NCBI GenBank assembly: GCA_963675955.2
Contig: CAXXVR010000009.1
Span: 1 to 64,000 of the forward strand
From: Desulfocicer sp963675955
Lineage (GTDB): Bacteria > Desulfobacterota > Desulfobacteria > Desulfobacterales > Desulfobacteraceae
Length of the DNA stretch: 64,000 nt
Direction: 5' to 3'
The position numbers and the translations under genes were made by a program. A model generated the notes under the pieces. It was not told where the DNA came from. It did not search any database and saw only the letters and a list, made by a program, of their open reading frames with translations. This document shows, piece by piece, positions 52,052 through 62,018 of this stretch (position 1 is its first letter; every line of letters starts with the position of its first letter).

Positions 52052-53074
52052 ATGAAAATACTTGTCACCGGCGGAGCCGGGTACATCGGCAGTCACACAT
52101 GTGTGGAACTGCTTTTAAATAGTTTTGAGGTGGTGGTGGTGGACAATCTGTCCAACAGTTCCTTGATATCTTTGGAACGGGTTCGGGAAATCACCGGAAA
52201 ATCCCTTGATTTTTATCAGGTGGATCTTCTGGATAAACCCGGGCTGGATGAGGTGTTTAAAGAGCATGCCATTGATGCTGTTATTCATTTTGCCGGACTT
52301 AAAGCCGTGGGGGAGTCCGTTGAAATGCCCCTTGAATATTACACAAATAACTTGACTGGCACCCTGAATCTGCTGGGGGTGATGCGTAAATATAAGGCTC
52401 GGCATCTGGTGTTCAGCTCTTCGGCAACGGTGTATGGTGATCCGGCAAGCCTTCCCATCACGGAATCCTTTCCCCTGTCCGCCACCAACCCCTATGGCCG
52501 CACAAAACTGATGATTGAAGAAATGCTCCAGGACGTACATGGGGCTGACAGTTCATGGAACATTGCCCTGTTGCGGTATTTTAATCCCGTGGGGGCACAT
52601 CAAAGTGGCCGCATCGGTGAAGATCCCCGGGGAATTCCAAATAATCTGGTGCCCTATATTGCCCAGGTGGCCGTGGGTAGACGACCCTTTCTCAATGTAT
52701 TTGGGAATGATTACGATACCCCGGATGGCACAGGTGTCCGGGATTTCATCCATGTGTCAGACCTTGCCGCCGGTCACATAAAGGCACTTGAAAAGCTGTT
52801 CTCCTGCCCCGGGCTGGTGATTTATAATTTGGGGACAGGTAAAGGCTCATCTGTACTGGAACTGGTTAAAGGCTTTGAGATCGCCTGTGAACGTGAGATC
52901 CCTTTTCGTGTGGTCCCCCGTCGTTCCGGGGACATTGCCGCCTGCTATGCGGACCCGTCCCTGGCGGAAAAAGAACTGGGCTGGAAGGCCGTAAAGACCG
53001 TGGCCGATATGTGCCGGGATACCTGGCGATGGCAGAAAAATAATCCCAATGGCTATGATGATGATCCTGCCTGA
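52052..53074 (+). CDS. galE: UDP-glucose 4-epimerase
   Basis: The 340-residue SDR enzyme has the NAD site VTGGAGYIGSHTCVELL, the Ser in FSSSATVYGDP, catalytic NPYGRTKLMIEEML and GTGVRDFIHVSDLAAGH. It interconverts UDP-glucose and UDP-galactose (or the N-acetyl forms) for surface polysaccharides. AGGGGGAACA precedes the ATG. It stands alone on the plus strand. Confidence 0.97.
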   Translation: MKILVTGGAGYIGSHTCVELLLNSFEVVVVDNLSNSSLISLERVREITGKSLDFYQVDLLDKPGLDEVFKEHAIDAVIHFAGLKAVGESVEMPLEYYTNNLTGTLNLLGVMRKYKARHLVFSSSATVYGDPASLPITESFPLSATNPYGRTKLMIEEMLQDVHGADSSWNIALLRYFNPVGAHQSGRIGEDPRGIPNNLVPYIAQVAVGRRPFLNVFGNDYDTPDGTGVRDFIHVSDLAAGHIKALEKLFSCPGLVIYNLGTGKGSSVLELVKGFEIACEREIPFRVVPRRSGDIAACYADPSLAEKELGWKAVKTVADMCRDTWRWQKNNPNGYDDDPA

Positions 53075-53251
53075 GTCCTTGCCAGGTGGCAGCTGTGGTA
53101 ATCAAGCCCCAACGCTGGAGGTGACTTTCAACGATCGGGGCACCGGGGACAAAGCTGGGAGTTAAGCACTTGCGCAAAACGCCTTTCTGGTATAAGGTGC
53201 CCGGCGAGGAATAATAATATGAAATTTAATTAACCCCGGAGAAACAAAGAT

Positions 53252-53656
53252 ATGACTTTAAATCATTTTTCAGATGTTTTTACAGCGGAAAACCTGAGAA
53301 ATCTCTTTCCGGAAGACAGGGCTGACGCGTTCTTTGAAGCCCTTTATGGGGATGCTGAAGACGGAGCTTATGACATTCGCCTGGCATTCAACAAAGCAGA
53401 AGACAATACCCTTTATTTTGATTTTCTCCTGGAGCAGCGTCCGGGTAAATGCCTTGCCTGTAATCTTACCTATGGCTTGCCCACGGTTTTTGAACGCCAC
53501 CCCATTATCAATCTAAATGGACTTGCCAGAGACATTGAAGGTCTCCTGGATCATCAGGTTACCTGCAGCCACTGGAAGGTGGGTACCACCAGGGAGAAAA
53601 ATCGGCAGCTCCATAAACTACCCGTGCAGTTCACCCTTTCCCCCCGGAATACCTGA
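53252..53656 (+). CDS. conserved Desulfobacterales-type protein of unknown function
   Basis: The 134-residue product begins MTLNHFSDVFTAENLRNLFP and includes RADAFFEALYGDAEDGAYDI. A conserved cysteine block, ERPGK-like QRPGKCLACNLTYGLPTVF, is followed by CSHWKVGTTREK. From memory, homologues occur in sulfate-reducing Desulfobacterales, where they carry a misleading homeobox annotation. The CxxC plus later Cys could bind a metal. GGAG precedes the ATG by 11 bases. Confidence 0.7.
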   Translation: MTLNHFSDVFTAENLRNLFPEDRADAFFEALYGDAEDGAYDIRLAFNKAEDNTLYFDFLLEQRPGKCLACNLTYGLPTVFERHPIINLNGLARDIEGLLDHQVTCSHWKVGTTREKNRQLHKLPVQFTLSPRNT

Positions 53657-53751
53657 GTTTACCAGTTATCGTTTGATTTTGTGGGAGGGGCGTTTACCCC
53701 CCCCCACTTTTAAAAAAACAGAATCCTCTGCCGGGATGTTTCCCGTTGATA

Positions 53752-56700
53752 TCATAACCCGGTGTTTTCCCTTTTCCCCGCCTGCTGCCGGTCCATGTAA
53801 TCGGCAATTTTTTCCGCTGAATCTCCGAAAAGGTCTTCCATGGGAATAAGATCCAGAAGGCTGTCATCCCATTTGATTTTGTCTGATTCCAGAACTGTAT
53901 CCTTGATACGAATAAATTTCCCTCCCAGGGCCTTGATGCGTTTAATCAGGGGAACCTGGCTGATATCCTTGAAGGAAACGTTCAGGGAAAGAAGAAATTC
54001 AATGCCGCTGATGCCCTTGGATGATGATATAACAGGTATTACCAGTATGCTTTTCCCGTCCTTTCTTCCCTTGCCGATGTAAACATTTCCTTCCCGGACA
54101 ATGATGTTTTTGGTGCCCTTTAGCCTGTGATCCTTTTCCACCCTGGATGTTTCAGACGCCAGTTGACCGGTTTTATTGATTACTTCAATGCGGGTTTCAG
54201 AGGTTTCTTCCCCCAGAGGGGTGAGGCCAAAAATTCGGTAGAGCAGGGCGCCGTTGATGGTGGAAATAACCTCCTGGAGATTTTTAATAACCAGTACATT
54301 CCTGCTGGTGAGCTGAGACAGCTGAATCTGGTGGCTGGCCAGCTCTTCAAAGAGCAGACCCTCAAAGGTTTCTGGAATGCGGCTTGTGCCCACTGTGACA
54401 GTTTTAGCCTGGTGTTTGATGGCATCCACCGGCCGGGCCAGGGTGTTGATGGCCGTGTCCATGGTTTTAAAAAACTGGTCCAGCATGTTGGCAGGGGTGC
54501 CCTTTCTGACAAAATCAATTTCAAAATCCGCCACGGGCAGTCTGCCGGAAAGGTATTTGGATAACAGCATGATATCGGCGGCAACATTGATGCCAAGGGC
54601 TGCCGGGAATCTGTTGTCGAGGCGTTTCTGGGAAAAGGCCTGGTAAAAGACGGCGATTTTTTCCCGGAATCGTTTTTCCAGAATCACCTCATAAACGTCG
54701 TGCCCCAGTCTGTGATAATCGTCAATGAGTCCTTTGATTTCCTGGAGGTGAGTATAAAAAAATCCAGAACCTTCGTTTATGGCCAGGGCCGCATAGTATC
54801 CCCACAAATGCCCTACCAGGGTGGTGAGGATAGGAGACAGATGCTCCCTGGTGGCCGGGATCTGGAACAGGTCATCGGCATAGGGCAGAAACCTGTCTTC
54901 ACCTTCATCGGCGATGACCACAGTGGTGGCTTTGTGAGCATGGAATATGGCGGTGTCCTTGATAATATCTCCCAGCACGCTTTCCCTTGTACCGGCGGCA
55001 CAAACGATAATCAGAGGTTCTGATGACAGATCAATGTGTTTTTTATCTTCCACGTAATCAGATGATATGGTTTTGTAGCACAATTCACTGAGCTTGATGC
55101 GGATTTCATCGGCGGCGGTTTTGTTGGCACCACTGCCCACGGTGGCCCAGTATTGTTTCGTAATGGACAATCTATGGGCAGAGGCTTTAATATCACCTTT
55201 CATGGTCAGGATCTGTTTCATTTTTCCGGGCAGTTCATTCAAGGCATTGATTTCTTCCGTGACCCGGTCAGGACCAATTGCCTTTAGAAGGGATGCCAGG
55301 TGAAGCCCCAGCAATGCCCCTGCCGCGAGCTGGGCATAAAAGGCCTTGGTGGAGGCAACGGACATCTCAATGTCCCGGCCGCTGCTGGTGTAAAGGACTC
55401 CGTCGGTTTTAAAGGTCAGGTCTGAATCCCGCCGGTTGACAATGGCCAGAGTGGCCGCTCCCCTGGCTCTTACCATATCAACGGTGCGATTGGTATCCGT
55501 GGTGGTGCCGGATTGACTGATGGCCACCACCAGGTAGGCGGACATGGCCTCTTTTTCATCCTGATTACCGGGGATGGAAAACCCCGAGAGTTCTGAGGAT
55601 TTCATGGCACGGACATCAAACCCCCCGGAGGGCAAAAAGGTTCTTAAAATCTCTGCACATCCCTGGGCTGCAATACCCGCCGTTCCCTGGCCGATGAAAT
55701 AAATTTTTGTAATAAGTCCCCGGATAAGGGCTGTCTGTATTTTGGAGGGAATCACGGATTCATCCAGTGTTGTCCTGTAAAATCCGGTGTCTGGATCGGT
55801 TTTCCATCGGTTCTGCAGGGTTTTTTCCACGGACAGGGGGGCCTCTGAGATTTCCTTTAAAAAATAGTGGGGGAAATGCTGGCGGTCAATGTCTCTTGAG
55901 GTGATCTCACTGGTTTGAATGTCTTGTTCAGTGATGGCAATGGGGGTACCATCGTAGGCAAGGGAGGTAATACCGGAAAGTCCCCCTTCACTCATCTGAT
56001 CCAGTATGAGGAGCTGCCCGTTTTTTTCTCCGTTAAGTTTGATGTAATTTGAAGTTTCTTCCACCAGCCCATAAAGTTCTGATGCGGTGATGTAATGATC
56101 CCCGGCAAGTCCCACAAACAGGGCCTGTCCACTGCCCTTCTGTGCCAGAAATAGCTTACCAGGTGCCCGGTCAGTGTGCATGGAGATGGCGTGGGAACCT
56201 TTGAAATCATTGACGGCCAGGCGGAAGGCCTCTTCAATGTTAACCCCCTGGTGCAGGTAATGTTCAATTTGCAGGGGAATGATTTTGGTATCGGTGGTGA
56301 TGCTGTCTGGCAGGGTATCGTACCGGGATTCAAAGGCGGATTTCAGTTCAAGGTAGTTGTCAATATCTCCATTGAGGCAGACATGAATAATCCCCGGGGT
56401 TTCCTTTAGCTGGTTGGTGGTTTTATTATCAACTGGGTGGCAGTTTGGCTGACCAATACTTCCCACCGATGCCCATCGGGTATGGGCGGACAGGGTAAAA
56501 GAACTTGTCTGGCACGAAAGAAACCGCTGGAGAATGAGATCGTTTTTAATCTGGGTGCGAATATAGGCTATATTGTCCCCAAGGGAGCCGATGACGGCTG
56601 CAAACTTATAGACAAAGGCCATGGCCGTGTGGGGTTCTCCGTTTTTTTCCGGGGCCCTGTGCACGGTGATGCAGTTGTTTGCCAAAACCATGCTGCCGGT

Positions 56701-57486
56701 GCGCTGTTTCAACTGTTCACCTAAGCCTGCGGTGTCAAGTTCCAGGCGAAAAGCCTCAAAGGCTTCACTGGGCAGAGTGGCCAGAATGGAAATTCCGGCT
56801 GAATCGCGTCCCCGTACCTCCAGGCGGTCTATGCTGTTTAAAATGGCATTGATGGTTTTAAACCGTGCCAGACGTTCAGGAAACTCGTTTATGCCAGTGC
56901 CCGGGATCATGTGCCTGATTTTCAGGACATTCTTCAAAATTTCCTGGCGGATACACCATCCCGCATCCATGCAGGATTCCAGGCGTTGCTGGGCTGTTTC
57001 AAATTCATGGGGATCAAGCAGGGCCATGCGCTGGGAGAGCTGTTCTTTTTCTGTGGTGATCAAGGTGCTGATGCGGGTGCTGATGTCCTTGAGCAGGTGC
57101 TCTTTTTCCGCCTGGGTGAAGATTTCAAAAAATGGGTCGTTTTCCTTAAGATGCCTTGCCGTCTTTACCAGGGATTCTGTGTGACCGGGGCCACCGAGAT
57201 AACATGCGGCCACAGAGCGTTCCCGGTGGTCAAGACAGGTGGTCAAAAGATTATTTTCCAGGATTTGAACTGCCGCTTCAAGGCTTTTGGTATCCATGTC
57301 GGTGGTGGATGCGTTTCGCTGAAAGGCCACAAGGGCGGCAATGCCGCAGGTAAAAACACCGGGATATATGGGAAAGAAGATAAGGGTGTTCTCATGCGCA
57401 ACATAAGGGTTGATGGCAAACCTGAGGTGAATCTTTTTTATTTTCCGGATTTGTCTTTTCAGCAGATTGGCAGTGGATTTAATCAT
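53752..57486 (-). CDS. giant GlmS-like glutamine amidotransferase/double-SIS protein
   Basis: The 1244-residue protein is twice the length of GlmS. It has a 46-residue basic N-terminal extension, then TCGIAALVAFQ with the presumed Ntn nucleophile C47. About 160 inserted residues (57-210) precede RLEVRGRDSAG (222-232), AHTRWAS (334-340) and LNGDIDNY. Two SIS domains follow (about 595-735 with SQSGTTTDT, and 775-905), then an unrecognised 340-residue C-terminus. AAAGGAA before the ATG supports the long start. It may release C47 by propeptide cleavage, as PurF does. The reaction, probably aminosugar-phosphate formation, is inferred. Confidence 0.8.
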   Translation of the reverse strand: MIKSTANLLKRQIRKIKKIHLRFAINPYVAHENTLIFFPIYPGVFTCGIAALVAFQRNASTTDMDTKSLEAAVQILENNLLTTCLDHRERSVAACYLGGPGHTESLVKTARHLKENDPFFEIFTQAEKEHLLKDISTRISTLITTEKEQLSQRMALLDPHEFETAQQRLESCMDAGWCIRQEILKNVLKIRHMIPGTGINEFPERLARFKTINAILNSIDRLEVRGRDSAGISILATLPSEAFEAFRLELDTAGLGEQLKQRTGSMVLANNCITVHRAPEKNGEPHTAMAFVYKFAAVIGSLGDNIAYIRTQIKNDLILQRFLSCQTSSFTLSAHTRWASVGSIGQPNCHPVDNKTTNQLKETPGIIHVCLNGDIDNYLELKSAFESRYDTLPDSITTDTKIIPLQIEHYLHQGVNIEEAFRLAVNDFKGSHAISMHTDRAPGKLFLAQKGSGQALFVGLAGDHYITASELYGLVEETSNYIKLNGEKNGQLLILDQMSEGGLSGITSLAYDGTPIAITEQDIQTSEITSRDIDRQHFPHYFLKEISEAPLSVEKTLQNRWKTDPDTGFYRTTLDESVIPSKIQTALIRGLITKIYFIGQGTAGIAAQGCAEILRTFLPSGGFDVRAMKSSELSGFSIPGNQDEKEAMSAYLVVAISQSGTTTDTNRTVDMVRARGAATLAIVNRRDSDLTFKTDGVLYTSSGRDIEMSVASTKAFYAQLAAGALLGLHLASLLKAIGPDRVTEEINALNELPGKMKQILTMKGDIKASAHRLSITKQYWATVGSGANKTAADEIRIKLSELCYKTISSDYVEDKKHIDLSSEPLIIVCAAGTRESVLGDIIKDTAIFHAHKATTVVIADEGEDRFLPYADDLFQIPATREHLSPILTTLVGHLWGYYAALAINEGSGFFYTHLQEIKGLIDDYHRLGHDVYEVILEKRFREKIAVFYQAFSQKRLDNRFPAALGINVAADIMLLSKYLSGRLPVADFEIDFVRKGTPANMLDQFFKTMDTAINTLARPVDAIKHQAKTVTVGTSRIPETFEGLLFEELASHQIQLSQLTSRNVLVIKNLQEVISTINGALLYRIFGLTPLGEETSETRIEVINKTGQLASETSRVEKDHRLKGTKNIIVREGNVYIGKGRKDGKSILVIPVISSSKGISGIEFLLSLNVSFKDISQVPLIKRIKALGGKFIRIKDTVLESDKIKWDDSLLDLIPMEDLFGDSAEKIADYMDRQQAGKRENTGL

Positions 57487-57607
57487 GAAGCGTTTCCTTT
57501 TTTTATTAGAAAATAAAACTTTCGGGCCACCTCAGCAGATCCCCCAACGGGCGGCATAATGCCATTTCCATTCTTTGTTGTGTCTGTGGGGATATGTTCT
57601 ATATAAT

Positions 57608-58975
57608 TCATTTTTTTGTGGATGTAAAATAATCACCGAAGTACGTCTGGAATATTTTTTTTGCAAAGGTACCGGCCCGGGTGCCAATGTATTCCCCATG
57701 CCCCACCAGGACGGCCACCACAATCTGTTGGAAGCCGTTTTTTTCCCGGGCAAATCCCGTAAACCAGTCAAGTTTAATGGTGTGATCACGGTTGTAAAGG
57801 GAGCCCGTCTTTCCCCCCATGATAAGGCGGGTGAGTATGGCATCCTTCTTATAATGACGGAATGCCTTTCTGGCTGTTCCCGTGGAGATGGTATGGGTCA
57901 TCATTTGCATGATGCTGGATGCCGTGGCCGTGGACACGGCCTGGCGGGGTGCTGGTGTAGGACACTTGTAAATAATGCCTCCCTCATGGTTGGAGATACT
58001 TTCCACAAGATAGGGTACCGGTACATTGCCCTGGTTGAGCAGGGTGGCGGTGATCATGGCTCCGAACAGCGGGGAAATGATGGTGGTTTTGTTAAAGCCA
58101 CTGGCCACCTCGGCCCACTGATAGGGCTTTTCCGTCACCGTCATGGAACCGGAGTAGCCATGGAAGTCGGCCATGAGTTCCTGGTTGAATCCAAATTGCC
58201 GGGCCTGTGTTTTCAGTTTTTCCGGTCCCAGTTCATGGGTGCCCAGTTTTCCAAACACCGGATTAATGGATTGTGAAAATGCCTTTTCCAGGGTAGTTGT
58301 ACTGGTGTATTTGTTTTTGACCTCTTTGAGCTGTCGCTTGTAAAGGGTATATTTACCACCGTTGAAAAAAAGCGGGGTGTCCGGTCCCATGAGATGATGT
58401 TCCAGCACCGCAGAGGCCGTGATGATTTTAAAAATGCTGGCAGCGGGATAGCCATGGGAAATGCAGGGGTTTATGTCTGGTAAGGTGCGATCATATCCTG
58501 CCATGGCAAGGATTTTTCCGGTGTCCGGGGCCATGGCCACCATGGCAATGATCTCCGGTTTTGCCCGGGTAAGGGTTTTTAATTTTTTGATTTCATCCAG
58601 AATAAATTGCTGAAGTCCGGGGTTTAATCCGGTTTTAAATGTCAGGGTTTCCTGGCCCAGAACCCGGGTGAGGGGTCCCGGGGCCGGATTGCCCAGAAGC
58701 GATAATGGCAGGATATTTTTTACCTGTTCCCGGGTGATGGGCTTGGAAAAAAGTGGGGCGGTGGGTGCTTCCGGGGGAGGGGAGGGCTCCTGCTTGAAAA
58801 AACGGGTCATATCCGTGAACACACCAGACATGTCTGGAAAAAAATGCATTGTCCCCCAGGTGGTAAGCCCCAGGACCAGAAGGGCGACTAAAAAAAGCCG
58901 CAATCGTGCTGTTTTTCGGCGCTTCCGGTTGGGTTGGAATTTCTGCCATGGGTTTGGAGTGTTTGATGAAATCAC
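57608..58975 (-). CDS. penicillin-binding transpeptidase domain protein
   Basis: The GTG start at 58975 follows AGAGG. The 455-residue protein has a basic cytoplasmic tail (RKRRKTARLR), one membrane anchor (about 26-45), a Pro-rich linker and a transpeptidase domain. The active-site triads are S180-I-F-K183 (AASIFKI), SIN in AFSQSINPVF and KTG in MGGKTGSLYN. It resembles class B PBPs without the usual dimerisation domain, or PbpA-like enzymes. It crosslinks peptidoglycan in the periplasm. It lies 16 bp after metG. Confidence 0.88.
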   Translation of the reverse strand: MISSNTPNPWQKFQPNRKRRKTARLRLFLVALLVLGLTTWGTMHFFPDMSGVFTDMTRFFKQEPSPPPEAPTAPLFSKPITREQVKNILPLSLLGNPAPGPLTRVLGQETLTFKTGLNPGLQQFILDEIKKLKTLTRAKPEIIAMVAMAPDTGKILAMAGYDRTLPDINPCISHGYPAASIFKIITASAVLEHHLMGPDTPLFFNGGKYTLYKRQLKEVKNKYTSTTTLEKAFSQSINPVFGKLGTHELGPEKLKTQARQFGFNQELMADFHGYSGSMTVTEKPYQWAEVASGFNKTTIISPLFGAMITATLLNQGNVPVPYLVESISNHEGGIIYKCPTPAPRQAVSTATASSIMQMMTHTISTGTARKAFRHYKKDAILTRLIMGGKTGSLYNRDHTIKLDWFTGFAREKNGFQQIVVAVLVGHGEYIGTRAGTFAKKIFQTYFGDYFTSTKK

Positions 58976-58991
58976 GCTAAAAATACCTCTG

Positions 58992-60923
58992 CTACTTCAC
59001 AGAACGTCCGGGGGTAACAGTAGTATCAAATCCCGCCAGAAATAAGTGTTTCTTGTCATTGGCCGCAACGATCATGCCCTGGGACACTTCGCCCATGAGT
59101 TTTGCAGGTTTGAGGTTGGCCACTACCACCACCTGTCTGCCGATGAGGGTGTCGGGCTCATAGCTTTTGGCAATACCGGCAATGATCTGGCGGATTTCTT
59201 TGCCAAGATTCACCTGGAGTTTAAGAAGTTTATTTGATTTTTTGATTTTTTCCGCCGACACAATGGTACCGGTGCGCAGGTCTACTTTGGAAAAATCTTC
59301 AAAGGTTATTTCCGGCTTCAGGTCCGTCAGTCCCTGGGGGGCTTTCACGGCAGGGGTGGTTTCTTGTTTGTCAACGTCCACCCGGGGAAACAGCATGGGG
59401 GGGTTCTGGGTTTCCATGCCCGGGGTCATGACGGGCCATTTGGCAAGTTCTGCCATGGTGTGAAAACTGCCGGCCTCAGGTTTTTCAATACCTAGAATCT
59501 TTAGCATTGTTCTTGAGGTTTCCGGCATGACCGGATGAATAAGGCAGGCAATGAGGCGCAGGCTCTCCACCATGTTGGTGATGACAATGGCAAGCTCTGG
59601 GGCATCGGCTTGATTTTTGGACAGGGTCCATGGTGCGGTGGTATCAATGTATTTGTTCAGGATACTGATAAACTCCCACACCGCCGTCAGAGCCTTGTGA
59701 AATTCGGTGTTGTCCATGGCCTGGGTGTATGCGGTGATGGCCGCCCTTGCCTGTGTCCGGAGCGACAGGTTTTTTTCTTTCTCAAGGGCCGTATCCGTTT
59801 CTGGTATAATCCCCTTGAAATAACGATGGTGCATGGAAAGCACCCGGGAAAACAGATTGCCAAGGTCATTGGCCAGATCGGCATTGATACGCTGGACAAT
59901 GGCATCTTCGGTAAAATTGGCATCCAGACCAAAAACCATTTCCCGCATGAGAAAATACCGGAAGGCGTCCACCCCATAGGTATCTGTCACCGCCACAGGA
60001 TCCGTGACATTGCCGATGCTTTTGGACATCTTGCTGCCGCTGACGTTCCAGAAGCCATGGACGTTGAGGCTCTGGTAAAGGTCGATGCCAGCGGCTTTGA
60101 GCATGGTGGGCCAGTAGATGCCATGGGGTTTTATGATATCCTTGGCAACAAAATGCCGGGTATGGGGCCAGAATTTTGAATACAGATCCCCGTCCGGGTA
60201 TCCCAGGGCCGAGATATAATTGGTCAGGGCATCAAACCAGACATAGGTGACATAGTTGTCGTCAAAGGGAAGGGTTATCCCCCATGTGAGGCGGGATTTT
60301 GGCCGGGAGATGCAGAGATCCTCCAGGGGTTCCTTTAAAAAGGAGAGAATCTCGTTGCGGTATCGTTCGGGGCGGATGAATTCGGGATTTGTTTTTATGT
60401 GATCAATGAGCCAGTCCTGATATTTTGACATGGCAAAGAAATAGTTAGCTTCTTTTATTTTACTGGGTTCTGTTCCATGGTCCGGGCATTTGCCGTCTAC
60501 AAGCTCCCTTTCCTGGTAGAAGCGTTCACATCCATAGCAGTAGATGCCCTCGTATTCACTGAAATAAATATCCCCATTGTCATAAATTTTTGATAAAAGG
60601 GCCTCCACCACCCTTATATGGGCCGGGTGGGTGGTGCGGACAAAATAATCGTTGCTGACGTTGAGCCGGGGCCACATGGCCTGGAAAAGGCCGCTGATTT
60701 GATCCACAAAGGCCCGGGGGGTAATGTTCTGGTTTTCGGCGGCCTGGACAATCTTGTCACCATGCTCATCGGTGCCGGTGAGAAAATAGGTGTCATGGCC
60801 ACACATGCGGCTGTAACGGGCCGCCACATCCGTGGCAATGGTGGTATAAGCATGACCCAGGTGGGGTCTGGCATTGACATAATAGATGGGGGTGGTAAAA
60901 AACCGGGGATTATTTTTTTCCAT
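58992..60923 (-). CDS. metG: methionyl-tRNA synthetase
   Basis: The 643-residue class I synthetase has the HIGH-type motif in NARPHLGHAYTT, a knuckle CYGCERF...GKCPDHG for zinc, the KMSKS loop GSKMSKSIGN and an anticodon-binding helical domain. A C-terminal EMAP/Trbp111-like tRNA-binding domain (VDLRTGTIVSAEKI onward) follows. Length fits the dimeric MetG form. AAGGAAATACAGATAAA precedes the ATG. It sits between ricT and the PBP gene in a co-directional cluster. Confidence 0.98.
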   Translation of the reverse strand: MEKNNPRFFTTPIYYVNARPHLGHAYTTIATDVAARYSRMCGHDTYFLTGTDEHGDKIVQAAENQNITPRAFVDQISGLFQAMWPRLNVSNDYFVRTTHPAHIRVVEALLSKIYDNGDIYFSEYEGIYCYGCERFYQERELVDGKCPDHGTEPSKIKEANYFFAMSKYQDWLIDHIKTNPEFIRPERYRNEILSFLKEPLEDLCISRPKSRLTWGITLPFDDNYVTYVWFDALTNYISALGYPDGDLYSKFWPHTRHFVAKDIIKPHGIYWPTMLKAAGIDLYQSLNVHGFWNVSGSKMSKSIGNVTDPVAVTDTYGVDAFRYFLMREMVFGLDANFTEDAIVQRINADLANDLGNLFSRVLSMHHRYFKGIIPETDTALEKEKNLSLRTQARAAITAYTQAMDNTEFHKALTAVWEFISILNKYIDTTAPWTLSKNQADAPELAIVITNMVESLRLIACLIHPVMPETSRTMLKILGIEKPEAGSFHTMAELAKWPVMTPGMETQNPPMLFPRVDVDKQETTPAVKAPQGLTDLKPEITFEDFSKVDLRTGTIVSAEKIKKSNKLLKLQVNLGKEIRQIIAGIAKSYEPDTLIGRQVVVVANLKPAKLMGEVSQGMIVAANDKKHLFLAGFDTTVTPGRSVK

Positions 60924-61123
60924 TTTATCTGTATTTCCTTGTGTCTTCTCTCATGTGCAAAGGTAGAACCTTGGCCATTGTTTAAAGTGGATGTGGTAAC
61001 CACGGATTGGGTGTTTCTTGATTTCAGGGTAAATCATACGACTCAATACAGCGGGGCATACTCTGGGGTATGCACACGCACATGACAACTGGTTTTCAGT
61101 GTTGACCGTTAAGTGCGTTAATG

Positions 61124-61951
61124 TCAGGATTGGTGGCCATGTGGTTTGCCCTTGTGAACCTTTATGATTTCTTCTGAACTGACCTCGATTTCCGAGCCGT
61201 CTTCAAGGCGCACAGAGACATTGCCCTTTAGTACATTCTGGCGGATGATCTTACCCTTTCCCGTATCGGTGTCCACCATTCGACCCGGCTTGGGCAGTTT
61301 CTTTTTAAGGTGTTTGTAGGTGTCGTTCTCAAAGGTCAGGCAGCACATGAGCCGTCCGCACAGGCCAGATATCTTGGTGGGATTCAGAGAAAGCCCCTGT
61401 TCCTTGGCCATTTTAATGGACACCGGCTCAAAGTTGTTCATAAAAGAAGAGCAGCATATTTCCCGACCGCATCGGCCGATGCCACCACATTGTTTGGATT
61501 GATTCCTGATGCCCACCTGGCGCATTTCAATGCGGATGCGATACTCCTTTACCAGTCGTTTGACCAGCTCCCGGAAGTCCACCCGGCCATCAGCCGTGTA
61601 AAAAAAAGTAAGTTTCGTGGTGTCAAAGGTGCTTTCCACGGAGAAGAGATTCATCTTCAGGGAAAGGTCTTTAATGCAGACCTGACAGAAATCAAAGGCC
61701 TGCTGCTCCAGCACCTGGTTTTCTTCTCTTTTTTTGTGGTCGGCTTTGGTGGCAATGCGGAATACTTTTTTAAGCGATTTGTTTTTATCCGATGGTTTAA
61801 GGGGGGCCGGCGGTACGGTTATCACACCAAATCCCAACCCCTGTTCGGTTTCAACAATCACCTTGTCACCGACATTTAAGACAAACATGCCGCTGTCAAA
61901 ATCATATATTTTACCGGCAGGTTTAAACCGGACGCCTGTAACTTTGGTCAT
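61124..61951 (-). CDS. ricT: PSP1-domain protein RicT (YaaT)
   Basis: The 275-residue protein opens TKVTGVRFKPAGKIYDFDSG and carries the cysteine-rich core CGGIGRCGREICCSSFMNNF and GLCGRLMCCLTFE. RicT, with RicA and RicF in Bacillus, forms a complex holding [4Fe-4S] clusters that directs RNase Y. Cognate partners in deltaproteobacteria are unclear. AGGAGATTACC precedes the ATG. holB lies 67 bp upstream, the same order (holB-ricT) as in many bacteria. Confidence 0.95.
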   Translation of the reverse strand: MTKVTGVRFKPAGKIYDFDSGMFVLNVGDKVIVETEQGLGFGVITVPPAPLKPSDKNKSLKKVFRIATKADHKKREENQVLEQQAFDFCQVCIKDLSLKMNLFSVESTFDTTKLTFFYTADGRVDFRELVKRLVKEYRIRIEMRQVGIRNQSKQCGGIGRCGREICCSSFMNNFEPVSIKMAKEQGLSLNPTKISGLCGRLMCCLTFENDTYKHLKKKLPKPGRMVDTDTGKGKIIRQNVLKGNVSVRLEDGSEIEVSSEEIIKVHKGKPHGHQS

Positions 61952-62018
61952 GGTAATCTCCTGATTAAATGGGGCTTTATTCCAACACCGGCCAGTTGGG
62001 GCTGGGGTCAGGTCTGGG

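Noticed and set aside
53075..53251. Short frame reading GAPGTKLGVKHLRKTPFWYK after galE
   Set aside because: It looks protein-like but has no start codon or identifiable family, so it was not called as a gene.
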